A stretch of DNA of 64,000 nt from Paragorgia papillata (taxonomy: Eukaryota > Cnidaria > Anthozoa > Scleralcyonacea > Coralliidae), in NCBI GenBank assembly GCA_035771165.1, contig JAWNZC010000469.1, positions 1,142,001-1,206,000 of the forward strand, written 5' to 3'. The notes beneath the pieces were generated by a model that had not been told where the DNA came from, ran no database searches, and was given only the letters and a program-made list of their open reading frames with translations. Of the stretch, positions 8,175-16,719 are shown piece by piece. Position 1 is the first letter of the stretch. Every line of letters begins with the position of its first letter. Both the position numbers and the translations under genes were made by a program.

Positions 8175-9641
8175 TCAACCAATTCTAAGAAGGTTGATTT
8201 CAACATCCCAAACATTGAAAAACAGGAAGGTATAGTCATCACCAACAGAACCAGAATATGAGTGCAAAGACATTTGGGTTCCTTTTTTTATAGTGGCAAT
8301 ACCTTGACAGAAAATATGGTGGGAATGTGTTTCGTTATATGTTTTTCCCATGGTTATGGTTTCCAAACCTGAAAGTTTGTTTGATCTGTCTGTAACACTT
8401 CCATGGTAAAGGTTTGTTTTTAGATCAAAATATGCTCTATATGAAGAAGCCCACCAACCAGTTTGCTTAGATTGTTGATCTATTTTGTGTCCATCTGGTT
8501 GTAGTGTAAACCAATATGAAACCAAATATTTTCCTGTATCATGGGTTGCTGTAAATGAAAGTAGGGTGCTAATGTTGTTTGTGTTATCCCATGCTCCTCC
8601 CTTATGGTTTGTTTTTCCACTATCCTTTTTATATTTTACCAACTGCGAAAAAGTCCCAGCAGGTCCTGTAACCCCTGTAACTCCTCTCAAACCTCTGAGA
8701 CCTCTTAACCCAGTTGACCCTTTACCACCTGGTAGTCCTCGAATTCCTTGGTCGCCTTGGTCGCCTTTTGGCCCCTGATCTCCCTTATCCCCTTTTGTTC
8801 CTTGTGGGCCTTGTGGTCCTTGCGATCCTGTGTTTCCTGTGTTTCCTTTGGGTCCTTGGGATCCTTGGCTCCCTTGTGGACCTTGGGCACCCTGTGGGCC
8901 TTGGGGTCCTGTTGCCCCTGTGTTGCCCTTGTTCCCTTTCGCACCATCGTCACCAGGATCTCCTTTGTCTCCTTTTTGTGCAGCCGCTCCTGACATTCCT
9001 TTGTCTCCTTTGTCGCCTTTGTCTCCTTTGGATCCCGTTGCACCTGTTGTTCCATGGTCACCTTTGTCTCCTTTTTGACCTTGTGGTCCTGTTGCACCTG
9101 CTGTTCCAAAGCTACCTCTGTCGCCTTTGTTTCCTTGTGGTCCTCTAATGCCAGTATCCCCTTTGTCTCCTTTGGTTCCTTGCAAACCTCGATCGCCTTT
9201 GTCTCCTTTTGGTCCTGTATTGCCAGCATCTCCCTTATCCCCTTTGTCACCCTTTTTATGAGCATCTGTACCAGCCATACCTGTCAAACCCCTATCCCCT
9301 TTTGGACCTTTTGGACCTTGGTCTCCCTTATCCCCTTTGTCGCCTTTTTGAGCTGCTGTTCCTGTTGGTCCTGTTGGTCCTATTGCACCTCTGTCTCCAC
9401 TGTTTCCTTTGTCACCTGTCAAACCTCTTTGCCCCTCCAAACCTTCATCACCTTTGTCTCCTTTTGTTCCTTGCAAACCTCTGTCTCCTTTGTTTCCTTG
9501 TGGTCCTGTTGCTCCTGTTAGACCTCTGTCACCTTTGTCACCTTTTACACCTGTGTCACCTTGTGGTCCTGGTTCTCCGTCAGCACCACCACCCCCTCCA
9601 TAAGAATAATCTGGGTCATCATATCCATAGTAATAACTCAT
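8175..9641 (-). CDS. Collagen-like capsid fibre with trimeric head
   Basis: This 488-residue protein starts with MSYYYGYDDPDYSYGGGGG. Roughly 100 Gly-X-Y triplets follow (residues about 20-329), rich in GDKGDRG and GPQG, then a 159-residue beta-rich head (starting TFSQLVKYKK, ending VEINLLRIG) that resembles a C1q/TNF-type trimerising head in size and place. It probably forms a trimeric fibre on the virion for attachment. The first seven residues are shared with the next gene (9,685-10,512), as is the upstream block AGATAAATA. Plus-strand proline/leucine-rich frames here are antisense shadows. The triplet array may vary in length between copies. Confidence 0.88.
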   Translation of the reverse strand: MSYYYGYDDPDYSYGGGGGADGEPGPQGDTGVKGDKGDRGLTGATGPQGNKGDRGLQGTKGDKGDEGLEGQRGLTGDKGNSGDRGAIGPTGPTGTAAQKGDKGDKGDQGPKGPKGDRGLTGMAGTDAHKKGDKGDKGDAGNTGPKGDKGDRGLQGTKGDKGDTGIRGPQGNKGDRGSFGTAGATGPQGQKGDKGDHGTTGATGSKGDKGDKGDKGMSGAAAQKGDKGDPGDDGAKGNKGNTGATGPQGPQGAQGPQGSQGSQGPKGNTGNTGSQGPQGPQGTKGDKGDQGPKGDQGDQGIRGLPGGKGSTGLRGLRGLRGVTGVTGPAGTFSQLVKYKKDSGKTNHKGGAWDNTNNISTLLSFTATHDTGKYLVSYWFTLQPDGHKIDQQSKQTGWWASSYRAYFDLKTNLYHGSVTDRSNKLSGLETITMGKTYNETHSHHIFCQGIATIKKGTQMSLHSYSGSVGDDYTFLFFNVWDVEINLLRIG

Positions 9642-9648
9642 TATTTAT

Positions 9649-9679
9649 CTTGGTAAAGATTTTAAAAGTTTTTACCAAG
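9649..9679 (-). terminator. Hairpin between the two fibre genes
   Basis: CTTGGTAAA pairs perfectly with TTTACCAAG (9-bp stem, 13-nt loop). On the minus strand it begins 6 bases after the stop of the lectin-like gene at 9,685 and ends 8 bases before the collagen-like start. It fits a 3'-end signal. Confidence 0.55.
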
Positions 9680-9684
9680 TTTTT

Positions 9685-10512
9685 TCAAATGAAGTTTCCA
9701 TATTCCTTCATCATATCCTTGTTAATTTTTACAATCTCGGGAGGTAATAATGGTCCATGAACAATCTTAATCCCATAAATTTTTCCTTTTAGTTGGGTAC
9801 TATTTGATGGGGTTCCACTCAATCTTTTGTTTAGAAATACAGACCCAAATGGACTACCTATATCTGCTAAATCCGATTTAAAATCTGATCCTGTCTCCTT
9901 TTTAGCATTTACGTAAACACAGGAACCAGTCCCCAACCAATGACAGGAAACTAAGTGTTTGCTAAGAATACTGTGTGGGCCAACAATATCAAAAGTTTTT
10001 TTAGTGTTTCCCCTTACACCACCAATTATCATTTTGGAGTAAGAGTATGATTTGAAACTGACATATTTATCATAATTACCATTATCATTTCCAATAAGAT
10101 AACACCAATCGTCAGGAACTGATGTATCAACCACCGCACAAACAACAAAAACAGAAACATCATTAAACTGCATTTCAGTGTTGCAAAATAACATGTAGTT
10201 TCCTCCCGTATTTTCAATGTAGTCTACACCTGGACCAATGGCATCTGAACCAAATGTAGGGGCAACGGTTTTATCATCTTGCCACAAAACAGAGTTACCA
10301 CTCCGTGCTTGGGTTATTCTTTTTACCCCACCGGATATTTCAAATGTTTTGACAGCTTTTGTTATGTTAAGGTCAAAAACAGTTTTGTAATTTTCTTCAT
10401 CAGGTGTCAGGGAAAGGTTTTTCAACTTTCGTTCAATTTCTTTGATTTTTTTCTCCATGTCAAACTCTTCAAATGATCTTCTCTGTCTACCATAACCATA
10501 ATAATAACTCAT
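9685..10512 (-). CDS. Lectin-like fibre or receptor-binding protein
   Basis: This 275-residue protein starts MSYYYGYGRQRRSFEEF, matching the collagen-like fibre for seven residues. A short coiled coil follows (MEKKIKEIERKLKNL, about 19-33), suitable for oligomerisation. Residues about 45-270 look like a concanavalin-A/LamG-type jelly roll: central strands with VFVVCAVVDTS, then LVSCHWLGTGSCVYVNAKK and the closing IYGIKIVHGPLLPPEIVKI followed by a helix. LamG-type folds often bind sugars, so host attachment is inferred. Its start context (TTGCAAGATAAATA) repeats that of the collagen gene, so the two probably share timing and a capsid anchor. Confidence 0.75.
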   Translation of the reverse strand: MSYYYGYGRQRRSFEEFDMEKKIKEIERKLKNLSLTPDEENYKTVFDLNITKAVKTFEISGGVKRITQARSGNSVLWQDDKTVAPTFGSDAIGPGVDYIENTGGNYMLFCNTEMQFNDVSVFVVCAVVDTSVPDDWCYLIGNDNGNYDKYVSFKSYSYSKMIIGGVRGNTKKTFDIVGPHSILSKHLVSCHWLGTGSCVYVNAKKETGSDFKSDLADIGSPFGSVFLNKRLSGTPSNSTQLKGKIYGIKIVHGPLLPPEIVKINKDMMKEYGNFI

Positions 10513-10530
10513 TATTTATCTTGCAAAATT

Positions 10531-10548
10531 TTTAACATTTTTGTTAAA
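10531..10548 (-). terminator. Short hairpin behind the acidic-tail gene
   Basis: TTTAACA pairs with TGTTAAA around a 4-nt T loop. On the minus strand it lies 44 bases after the stop at 10,593 and 18 before the lectin-like start. It resembles the TTATAACA hairpins at 2,689 and 3,454. Confidence 0.45.
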
Positions 10549-10592
10549 GATTTTTGTTTTTAAAAGTTTTTCGAAGTTTTGTTTTTGCACTC

Positions 10593-11036
10593 TTATTCTT
10601 CTTCTTCTTCTTCTTCTTCCCCATACCCCTCATCTTCTTCATCTTCTTCTTCTTCTTCATCTTCTTCTTCATCTTCTTCTTCATCTTCTTCATCTTCTTC
10701 TTCTTCAACCACTCTTACTCTTTCATACCTTACTCTTCTTCCAACTATAATGTCTTCAGCGGTTTTAAGAAGTGCGCCAACAGCTCCTGCTTCAAACAAC
10801 ATTTGATTAAAATTTTTTTCAAACATTTTTGCTGTTTTGATCATGTTTAGGATGACTGGTAGTTCATATTCCATTTCGTGTAACCTCCTTGTTGGAGCAA
10901 GAAAAAGTTCAGGTGCCATTTTGTTTAGTATTTTGTTTACTAATTCTTGCAGTTTGGAGGGATCTTTTAATAGGAGTCCAAGTTGGTATTTTGTTTCTTC
11001 AAAATTTTTGATTGCGTTTATTGAGTTTACATTCAT
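10593..11036 (-). CDS. Unrecognised protein with long acidic tail
   Basis: This is a 147-residue protein. Residues 1-105 look helical (EETKYQLGLLLKDPSKLQELV; AGAVGALLKTAEDIIVG), and the last 40 or so are almost pure glutamate/aspartate with one GYG. The tail is encoded by GAA/GAT/GAG triplets (10,596-10,707), an in-frame microsatellite. Acidic tails often mimic nucleic acid or bind basic proteins, so a role with DNA-packaging proteins is possible but unproven. It lies between the lectin-like gene and the last small gene. Confidence 0.65.
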   Translation of the reverse strand: MNVNSINAIKNFEETKYQLGLLLKDPSKLQELVNKILNKMAPELFLAPTRRLHEMEYELPVILNMIKTAKMFEKNFNQMLFEAGAVGALLKTAEDIIVGRRVRYERVRVVEEEEDEEDEEEDEEEDEEEEEDEEDEGYGEEEEEEEE

Positions 11037-11075
11037 TCTTGTTCTTTTAATTTTTTACGAAAAAAATAGTTCAAT

Positions 11076-11276
11076 TTAAAAAACTGTGTCATATACCCCT
11101 GTTCTAACTAACATTTGGACTTTTGTTTCGCCTGGGTGTATATAGGTACAAACTGTTTTTGGATGTGTACTTTTGTTAAAATATATAATGTTTGGTGGTT
11201 TACCTGGGTATTTTGTAAAACCAACCCACATACATCCTTCCCTGTCTGGACATAGGTTACTCCTTTTGTTATTCAT
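11076..11276 (-). CDS. Unrecognised 66-residue terminal protein
   Basis: The ATG follows ATTAAATAA, the element's start block, supporting a real gene. The product has three cysteines (C9, C15, C43) and short beta-type stretches (NIIYFN; VQMLVRTGVYDTVF). Function unknown. It is the outermost gene at this end of the element. Confidence 0.5.
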   Translation of the reverse strand: MNNKRSNLCPDREGCMWVGFTKYPGKPPNIIYFNKSTHPKTVCTYIHPGETKVQMLVRTGVYDTVF

Positions 11277-11520
11277 TTATTTAATTCAAAAACCTTTGTC
11301 ATCTTACAAAACCCCAAACCCAAAAAATCCCAGAAACCTTTGCGAAAAAATTTCGAAACCAACCCAGAACCCTTCGCGAACCCCCTCCCCAAAAATGTCC
11401 CAGGATCGGAAGTCAACCCAACCCAAAAAAATTCAGGAGGGGGTTGCGAACAGCATTTTAAAATGGTTTTGCAAATTGTCCCAGGATCGGCCTTTTAACA
11501 CTACTCCCGTCTATAGTTCA
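11277..11520. repeat. C-rich non-coding right end of the Polinton
   Basis: No gene. The plus strand is strongly C/A-biased. A hairpin pairs TTCGCGAACCCCCTCC (11,373-11,388) with GGAGGGGGTTGCGAA (11,436-11,450), with one bulged base. GTCCCAGGATCGG occurs twice (11,397-11,409 and 11,478-11,490). Such structure suits a terminal inverted repeat or end-binding region; the partner end is outside the window. Confidence 0.4.
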
Positions 11521-12844
11521 CTCTAGTTTGTATTTTTTACATTAAATAATTAAAAACTATATTGTCTCGCTTATTATTCTAGCGCTGTTGTTGAAATGCT
11601 TTTTTAGTTTTAAATGTGCTTAAATTGCAATTACTGCTCCATTTTTAGTGATTGGCATACACCCGAGTAGCGTTTTGTGCGCGCGACCAAACCTTGAAAA
11701 AGTGTTCAATGTTCCTCGGATCCTGAATTTGCCGTAACGAATGTTGCTCAAAAGTGGTCAAATAGCAGCCTTGTATACCCACCCCCCACAAGTAATTGAA
11801 ATTTGTTAACGTGAATATTTCCCTATTAAATCTATATTGAGATGCTATGGTCATTCCTCATAATTACATAACCAGTAACCACATTAGTAACAACACAAGT
11901 TGAGTTGCATTTTCTGATTTCCGTTCTCCTGACTGTATATTAAGGTTCTTTCCTACATAAAGATGTTTAATACAACACAAATACGTTCCTCTATCGTCAA
12001 AAATAATATTTCAAATGAGGAACATCGTCAAAATTGTTGCTTGGAACCCCTGCAACAGCGAGGAAACAAAATCATCTTCAAATTATATTAACAGGATACA
12101 AAGATTGAGGAACACTTCACAATCTTAAATCATCAAAATTCATTCTTAAAGTACATAAAGAATAAAAAATTCTCCTCAATCTTAGACTCTTAAGAAATGT
12201 TCCTCAGGATCTAGGATCCCGAGATCCCACTTTTCCACGTCTGCTTACGACGTAGATAGCGTTCTTTTGCAGCTGAAAAGCTTTTTACAATGTTGTTTTT
12301 TACGCAACCCACTTTCTTCTAATCTATGCTGTATATGGCCTGCGTAGCTGGCGGTTTTAAGGGGTTGGGGTCTTGGTGAAGAAGCGGGCGAGGGAGAAAA
12401 AGCGGGCGGAAGAGCGGGAGCTGGAAAAACCGCCTGCCTCAAAACCTGGTGTTTTTGAATATCGCCCCTAACTAACACATCCTAAATCTAATTAAACTAA
12501 CCAATCATATCGATAACTTGCACGTTGCTTTCAAAACAATAATAATAGTATCGTCTATCGAAAATCATTCACGTGTGAATCTGTCAAACTTGTGTGCTCG
12601 TATACAAGCGGCGAATGCAAACTCCGACGAAAAAAGGAAGAAAACCGAACGTTCAGAGTGCCAACGATTTTTGCAGGTTATATGTGAATGTTCCCTGAAA
12701 GTCAAATACGGTGATATTGAGAAAATATCGTATATTTCAACTGAAAATCTCTTTAGACATTCAGAGGGTTGCGAGGACAAGCCGACGCTACAGGAGTTGT
12801 GCATTAACCTAGGATTTTTGGTGGACAAGTCTTCCAATCAGTCT
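11521..12844. other. Host flank without recognised gene
   Basis: AT-rich host DNA. Frames here are short and lack splice or family support; the longest is a 112-residue plus frame at 12,518-12,856 that I cannot match. Nothing else stands out. Confidence 0.4.
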
Positions 12845-13030
12845 GACCACCAATAGTTAAGCCCAGTTGGACGGGGTTAGTACTTGGATGGGTGACCGTC
12901 TGGGAATAACCCCGTTCTCGAACTTGAATTTCATGTGAGTAGAGTTTAGCTGGTCTCTCCTGTGCTTCGAGGGTTTTTCGCAGGGTTCTGCGGTTTTCCT
13001 CCATCCGTAAAATCAACACTTAGGTCTTAG
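12845..13030 (+). repeat. 5S rRNA-derived SINE
   Basis: Starting at 12,857, TTAAGCCCAGTTGGACGG and TTAGTACTTGGATGGG followed by GACCGTCTGGGAATA match the internal promoter part and 3' half of eukaryotic 5S rRNA, with the 5' part missing. The non-5S tail (CGGTTTTCCTCC, GTAAAATCAAC) recurs with the 5S part in inverted orientation at 33,150-33,335, so this is a dispersed SINE3-type element and not a working 5S gene. Confidence 0.75.
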
Positions 13031-13434
13031 CTTATGTCGTGCACTTTTAACTCGGATGATTGGGCGACCACATCCTGTGCTTGCGACGTTAAAGGGTATT
13101 GGCAATAAAAATTAAGTTTATCTCATTTGAAAGAACTCGTCAAATGGTATAAGAAGACCTTTTACAATTTTTCCGTATCTGTTTTGGTTTTGGAAATATT
13201 TCGACCAAACTCAGCGTGCTGTCCGCCATCTTGTAATTATTTTCGATATGCAAAATTATGCATGTGACGACATAAGCAGGGTAAAGTGAAATTTTTATCT
13301 TGCCAACCTTATGACATTATGAGCTAGAAATTCAATTTTGGTTGCGCTATTTCCATTTTAAATTGACCCACAACATTTAAAAAGCCTTCCGTGGAAATTT
13401 GGCCACCCACGGAGAATAGTTTCATCAGGTTTAC
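13031..13434. other. No feature recognised
   Basis: AT-rich unique-looking DNA between the SINE and the first duplication unit. No coding frame, clear palindrome or element end was seen. Confidence 0.3.
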
Positions 13435-13785
13435 CCTGCTTGGTATACTGAATTTTGTAATGCTATTAAATCAAAAACTCTATTTAATATACAATTAAGA
13501 ACTACCCTAAGCCAAAATTTAATTATTTACAAGAGTGACAATGCTTGCACAGTTCATGATTTAATATTCCTATAAGTAATTGTTGTTTTCTAATATTTTT
13601 ACAGTAAATTACAAAAAAAATGCTAGATCACTAAGGAATTTTGTCAGTAATCATGTGAGTAAATGTTTTTCAAATTACTATATAGCTAATCATATTAAAA
13701 ATTGTCATTCTGTATTTCTGAACTTCTGCATTTTCTAATCTTGTCTTTGCTACAATCATTGCTACATAATTAAATACTTTTAGCT

Positions 13786-14031
13786 ACAATCATTGACAAA
13801 AATAGTTGGCACGACACTGCGGAGTTGTGTTGAAGTCCTATATTGCTGGAAAATTTTAATTTATCCCATGTTTCCCCCATCCCCCGTCTCAATGTTGGTC
13901 CCATTACGATGATAGAGTGTCGATGGGCATCACAACACCATTAGCACATCATTTAGTTGCTATACAACATAGAAATGGGGGAAGGGGGGTCCGCACATAC
14001 AATGTCTGCCAACCATTTTGTCAATGATTGT
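13786..14031. mobile_element. Small inverted-repeat element (unit 1 only)
   Basis: ACAATCATTGACAAAAATAG near the left end mirrors TTTTGTCAATGATTGT at the right end, followed inward by the GTTGGCA/TGCCAAC pair. Units 3 and 4 lack it at the matching place, so it inserted after or during divergence of the units. No coding frame. The class is not identified. Confidence 0.5.
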
Positions 14032-14129
14032 CAACAAAGCTAAATAACTAAGTATGTTTAAGTAGTAACAGTTGATATTTTACTTTTAGGATTAAGTAAA
14101 ACACAACAAAATCTACCTAACTTTTGAAG

Positions 14130-14368
14130 TTGAAAGAAACTTCAAAAACGCATTAATAATTCATGAGGAAAACACAAAGGAAATCAGTACCATGTCCCTG
14201 GTTTTATACCTGATAAAACTTCTTGACGTCAGAAAGAATACTAATGAACATACGTTTTTGAAGCCATTCAAAACACTCGCATCACGTGTTTTATCAGATC
14301 TAAAACACTCGGGCTCCGCCCTCGTGGTTTTAAATCTGATAAAACACTCCTGCTCGTGTTTTAAATAT
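14130..14368. mobile_element. Copy-specific insertion with palindromic blocks
   Basis: Relative to unit 2, which reads GAAAGAAACATAAACG, unit 1 has about 240 extra bases between GAAAC and ATAAACG. It contains repeated GTTTTATCAGAT/ATCTGATAAAAC blocks. It looks like a non-autonomous element; no gene is present. Confidence 0.4.
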
Positions 14369-14823
14369 TACATAAACGTGTTTAAAAATAAGCCGTTAAA
14401 ATATTGCTATTCAACCTCGTAAAAACATATAACAAACTGCGAGAAATGCCTCTTAACAGACTTCAGTTAAAATCAAATAATTTTCCAAAAGGCTTCTGGA
14501 GGAATCGCGTTTTCCGTTCGCGATATTTTTCAATTGGTGCTCTCCTTTTGAAATTTCTAGATCCGCTCCTAAGAGCTTTAGTTTGTGATGTTTTCTGTGT
14601 GCTGTTGCACTGTTTTAAATTTTTGTTTTAAAAGAGTTAGAACTGGGATTATACAGACAACGTGTTATAAGACAACGTTTTAGGGTTGGTTGGGATAGGA
14701 TTTTGTTCAACGACATGACCTAGGTTCTCTATAAGCGTAAACAATTGAGTGCTGCGTACGTAGTGTTTTGGATAATAGTAAAATGAAAAGCTAAGCAAAC
14801 TGCCGAGATTTCAGAAACGAAAT

Positions 14824-15489
14824 ACTGACGTTTCGAGCGCAGCCCTGCATCAGAGTTTACTTAAGAAAACTGATAAAGGGTACCACTCGAACTGACATCA
14901 GTTATTCTTACTGTCATAAAAGGCTCTGCTCGAAGCATCAGTTTTTCGTATTTAAAATCTCGTCAGCTTGCCATCTTTTCGTTTTATTAAGCCTGTTTTC
15001 CAGTCATGGCAGAAACTGGCTTGCAGCTCGCAGCGAGTACTTGCATCTAATTAAAAAGAAGTCAGAGTGAAAAACAAGCACTGTGAGCTAGTTTTCATTA
15101 GATGTAAGTACTCGCATTGAGCTGCGAGTCAGTTTCTGCCATGACTGGAAAAGAGGCTTTATAGGTTCTGCTTAGTCTGCTTCGCAGAGATCTCTTCGCC
15201 TCCAACACAAGGAATAGCAAGTTTAGAATATAGAGGGCCTTACAGGCAATGTAGAAAACTAGAAATACAAATCGAAAATGTTTAAAAGGTTGGTGTACTG
15301 CTGAATTGAAATACTCATTAAGGAGGACTAACGTTTTAAGCGTAGCTCCTTCGTCAAAATGAAATTTGTACTGAAATAAACGTATATACAATATTCTTTT
15401 AAATTTCACTACACTATTTCTTTCTCTCCATCCCCCACCCCTCCCCCACCCCCTCCTCTCTCTGATGAAGGATCTTCGCTCAAAACGGT
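14824..15489. other. Cluster of hammerhead-ribozyme-like repeats, unit 1
   Basis: Three degenerate motifs resemble the minimal hammerhead linked to Penelope-like retroelements. The minus-strand motif at 14,824-14,855 has CTGATG, a stem GGGC/GCTC and GAAAC-GTC, but C replaces the expected A after CTGATG. The minus-strand motif near 15,322-15,357 reads TGACGA ... AAAACGTTAG. The plus-strand motif near 15,462-15,492 has CTGATGA ... AAAACGG, with A replacing the core G of GAAA. Core changes make self-cleavage doubtful. Confidence 0.4.
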
Positions 15490-16480
15490 TAGATCTGCTT
15501 CGTGAGTATATTTCAGCTGTACACCAACTTTTTAAAAGAATCCCCCGACTGTTTGAACAACTAGGCATGAAAATGTTGGCAATGTCGTCTATCTTGAAAA
15601 TGCGTTGAATTTTATCATTTTACCATCTTGAATGATGACGTGAAATGGTTGCAAGTGAAGAGCAGCATGACTACTAGACGTGATTGTTGTAAAAGATTAT
15701 ATTTTGATGGCTTCAGACTGACTTTTTCTCATAATAAGAAGCATAATGACCTTTTGATTTAAAACTGATCTAAGATTAGAGAATTAGGATTAGAGGGTTA
15801 GGATTAGTATTGTCACAATGTCACTGTGAGGTCAATAAACCAATTTCTTGCCTGGTTGTTTTCGTGTTTTATTCAACTCTTTTTCGTCGGTGGATATTCC
15901 CAGTGAGGAGTAAAATCGTCTGGCGTTAGCGCAGAGTAAAATACGTAAGACTTGACAGTCGAATGCCGCTTAGAAATGGTTAAGAGAAAGGTGTGAAAGT
16001 TAACTTTTTTTCCTCTAAAACGTTTTCCAGTGTAGATTTGTGCTTCCTTCTAGTTCCTTGCATAGGTCTAGTGTCAGTGCTGATAATTGAAAAGTTGGTT
16101 TTTCTTTACATTCGCAGCGTGTCTGTATCTGCCATCCGGAGAAAAATTAGATTTACCGTAAAAAGTGCAAACTTAATCCAATTTAGAATTTCGGAACTTT
16201 CTAGAACAAATATTTCTTCGCTCCTGAGAACTTTGAACTAATACTTTTCAATACTAAAGAGTAACACCAGGGCTGAGGAAAGAACTAAAGAATAAAACAC
16301 AAATCTACACCGCAAAATGTTTTAGAAAGGAAAGATGTAATTTTTTTATAGCTTTTTCCTATCAAGTCACGTCAAATTTCGATGTTCCAGACTTTTAGTT
16401 TTAGATAAATTTTTTAAAAAACCAAAAACATTAAAACAATCAGATCGAGCAGTCATTGACAGTCGTGCTACTATTTAGTT

Positions 16481-16515
16481 TGACGTCATTTGACGTCATT
16501 ATTCAAGATGGCGCC
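16481..16515 (+). promoter_or_regulatory. Paired CRE sites plus YY1-like motif
   Basis: Two perfect TGACGTCA palindromes (16,481-16,488; 16,491-16,498) are followed by CAAGATGGCGCC (16,504-16,515), a YY1-type motif. The trio recurs in units 3 and 4 and, with one CRE mutated to TGACGGCA, in unit 2. It lies about 200 bases past the stop of the TLDc gene on the other strand. It may drive an antisense or plus-strand transcript; no clear downstream gene is visible. Confidence 0.35.
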
Positions 16516-16719
16516 ACTCGTGGTGAAATTAGCTTATACTCGCACATATTCTTTTTGAAAAGTAAATTATTTTTAAATTTCTTACAAGGCATTTTCAAAA
16601 TAGACGAAGACGTTGACAACATTTTGATGCCAACTTGTTCAAATAGTCGGAGATGCCTTTTTGACATTTTCGATTGGATTTTGATATGAGCGTGCGTAAT
16701 GTGTTATCAGCGGTATTAC

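Larger units (their letters stand above)
1..11520. mobile_element. Polinton/Maverick-like integrated virus, left end outside window
   Basis: This is a compact intron-free block of about 15 genes with short AT-rich spacers, unlike the rest of the window. Seen directly are an integrase, a packaging ATPase, a primase and collagen-like and lectin-like fibres; the major capsid and penton proteins are proposed. That set matches the Polinton/Polinton-like-virus/adintovirus group, which integrates by an integrase and leaves a 6-bp target duplication. The left end lies before base 1, so the terminal inverted repeat pair cannot be tested. The right end is placed in the C-rich non-coding stretch 11,277-11,520 because the last gene ends there and host repeats begin by 12.8 kb. 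No PolB, protease or helicase is visible in this part. Class assignment is firm; the right boundary is approximate. Confidence 0.88.

Noticed and set aside
8705..9760. Several plus- and alternate-frame proteins over the collagen gene
   Set aside because: Antisense or out-of-frame shadows of Gly-X-Y coding repeats.
10541..10850. Leucine- or serine-rich plus-strand frames
   Set aside because: Antisense of the poly-acid tail triplet repeat.
12518..12856. 112-codon plus frame
   Set aside because: No family match, no promoter or splice support, and it abuts the 5S-derived SINE; kept only as an unproven frame.
12857..12913. Functional 5S rRNA gene
   Set aside because: Only the 3' part is present, no T-run terminator follows directly, and the same non-5S tail occurs at the second copy, so it is a SINE.
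14404..14631. Hydrophobic frame repeated in all units (also 22,303, 41,417, 59,790)
   Set aside because: Repetition comes from segmental duplication; length and frame differ among copies and no splice or family support exists.
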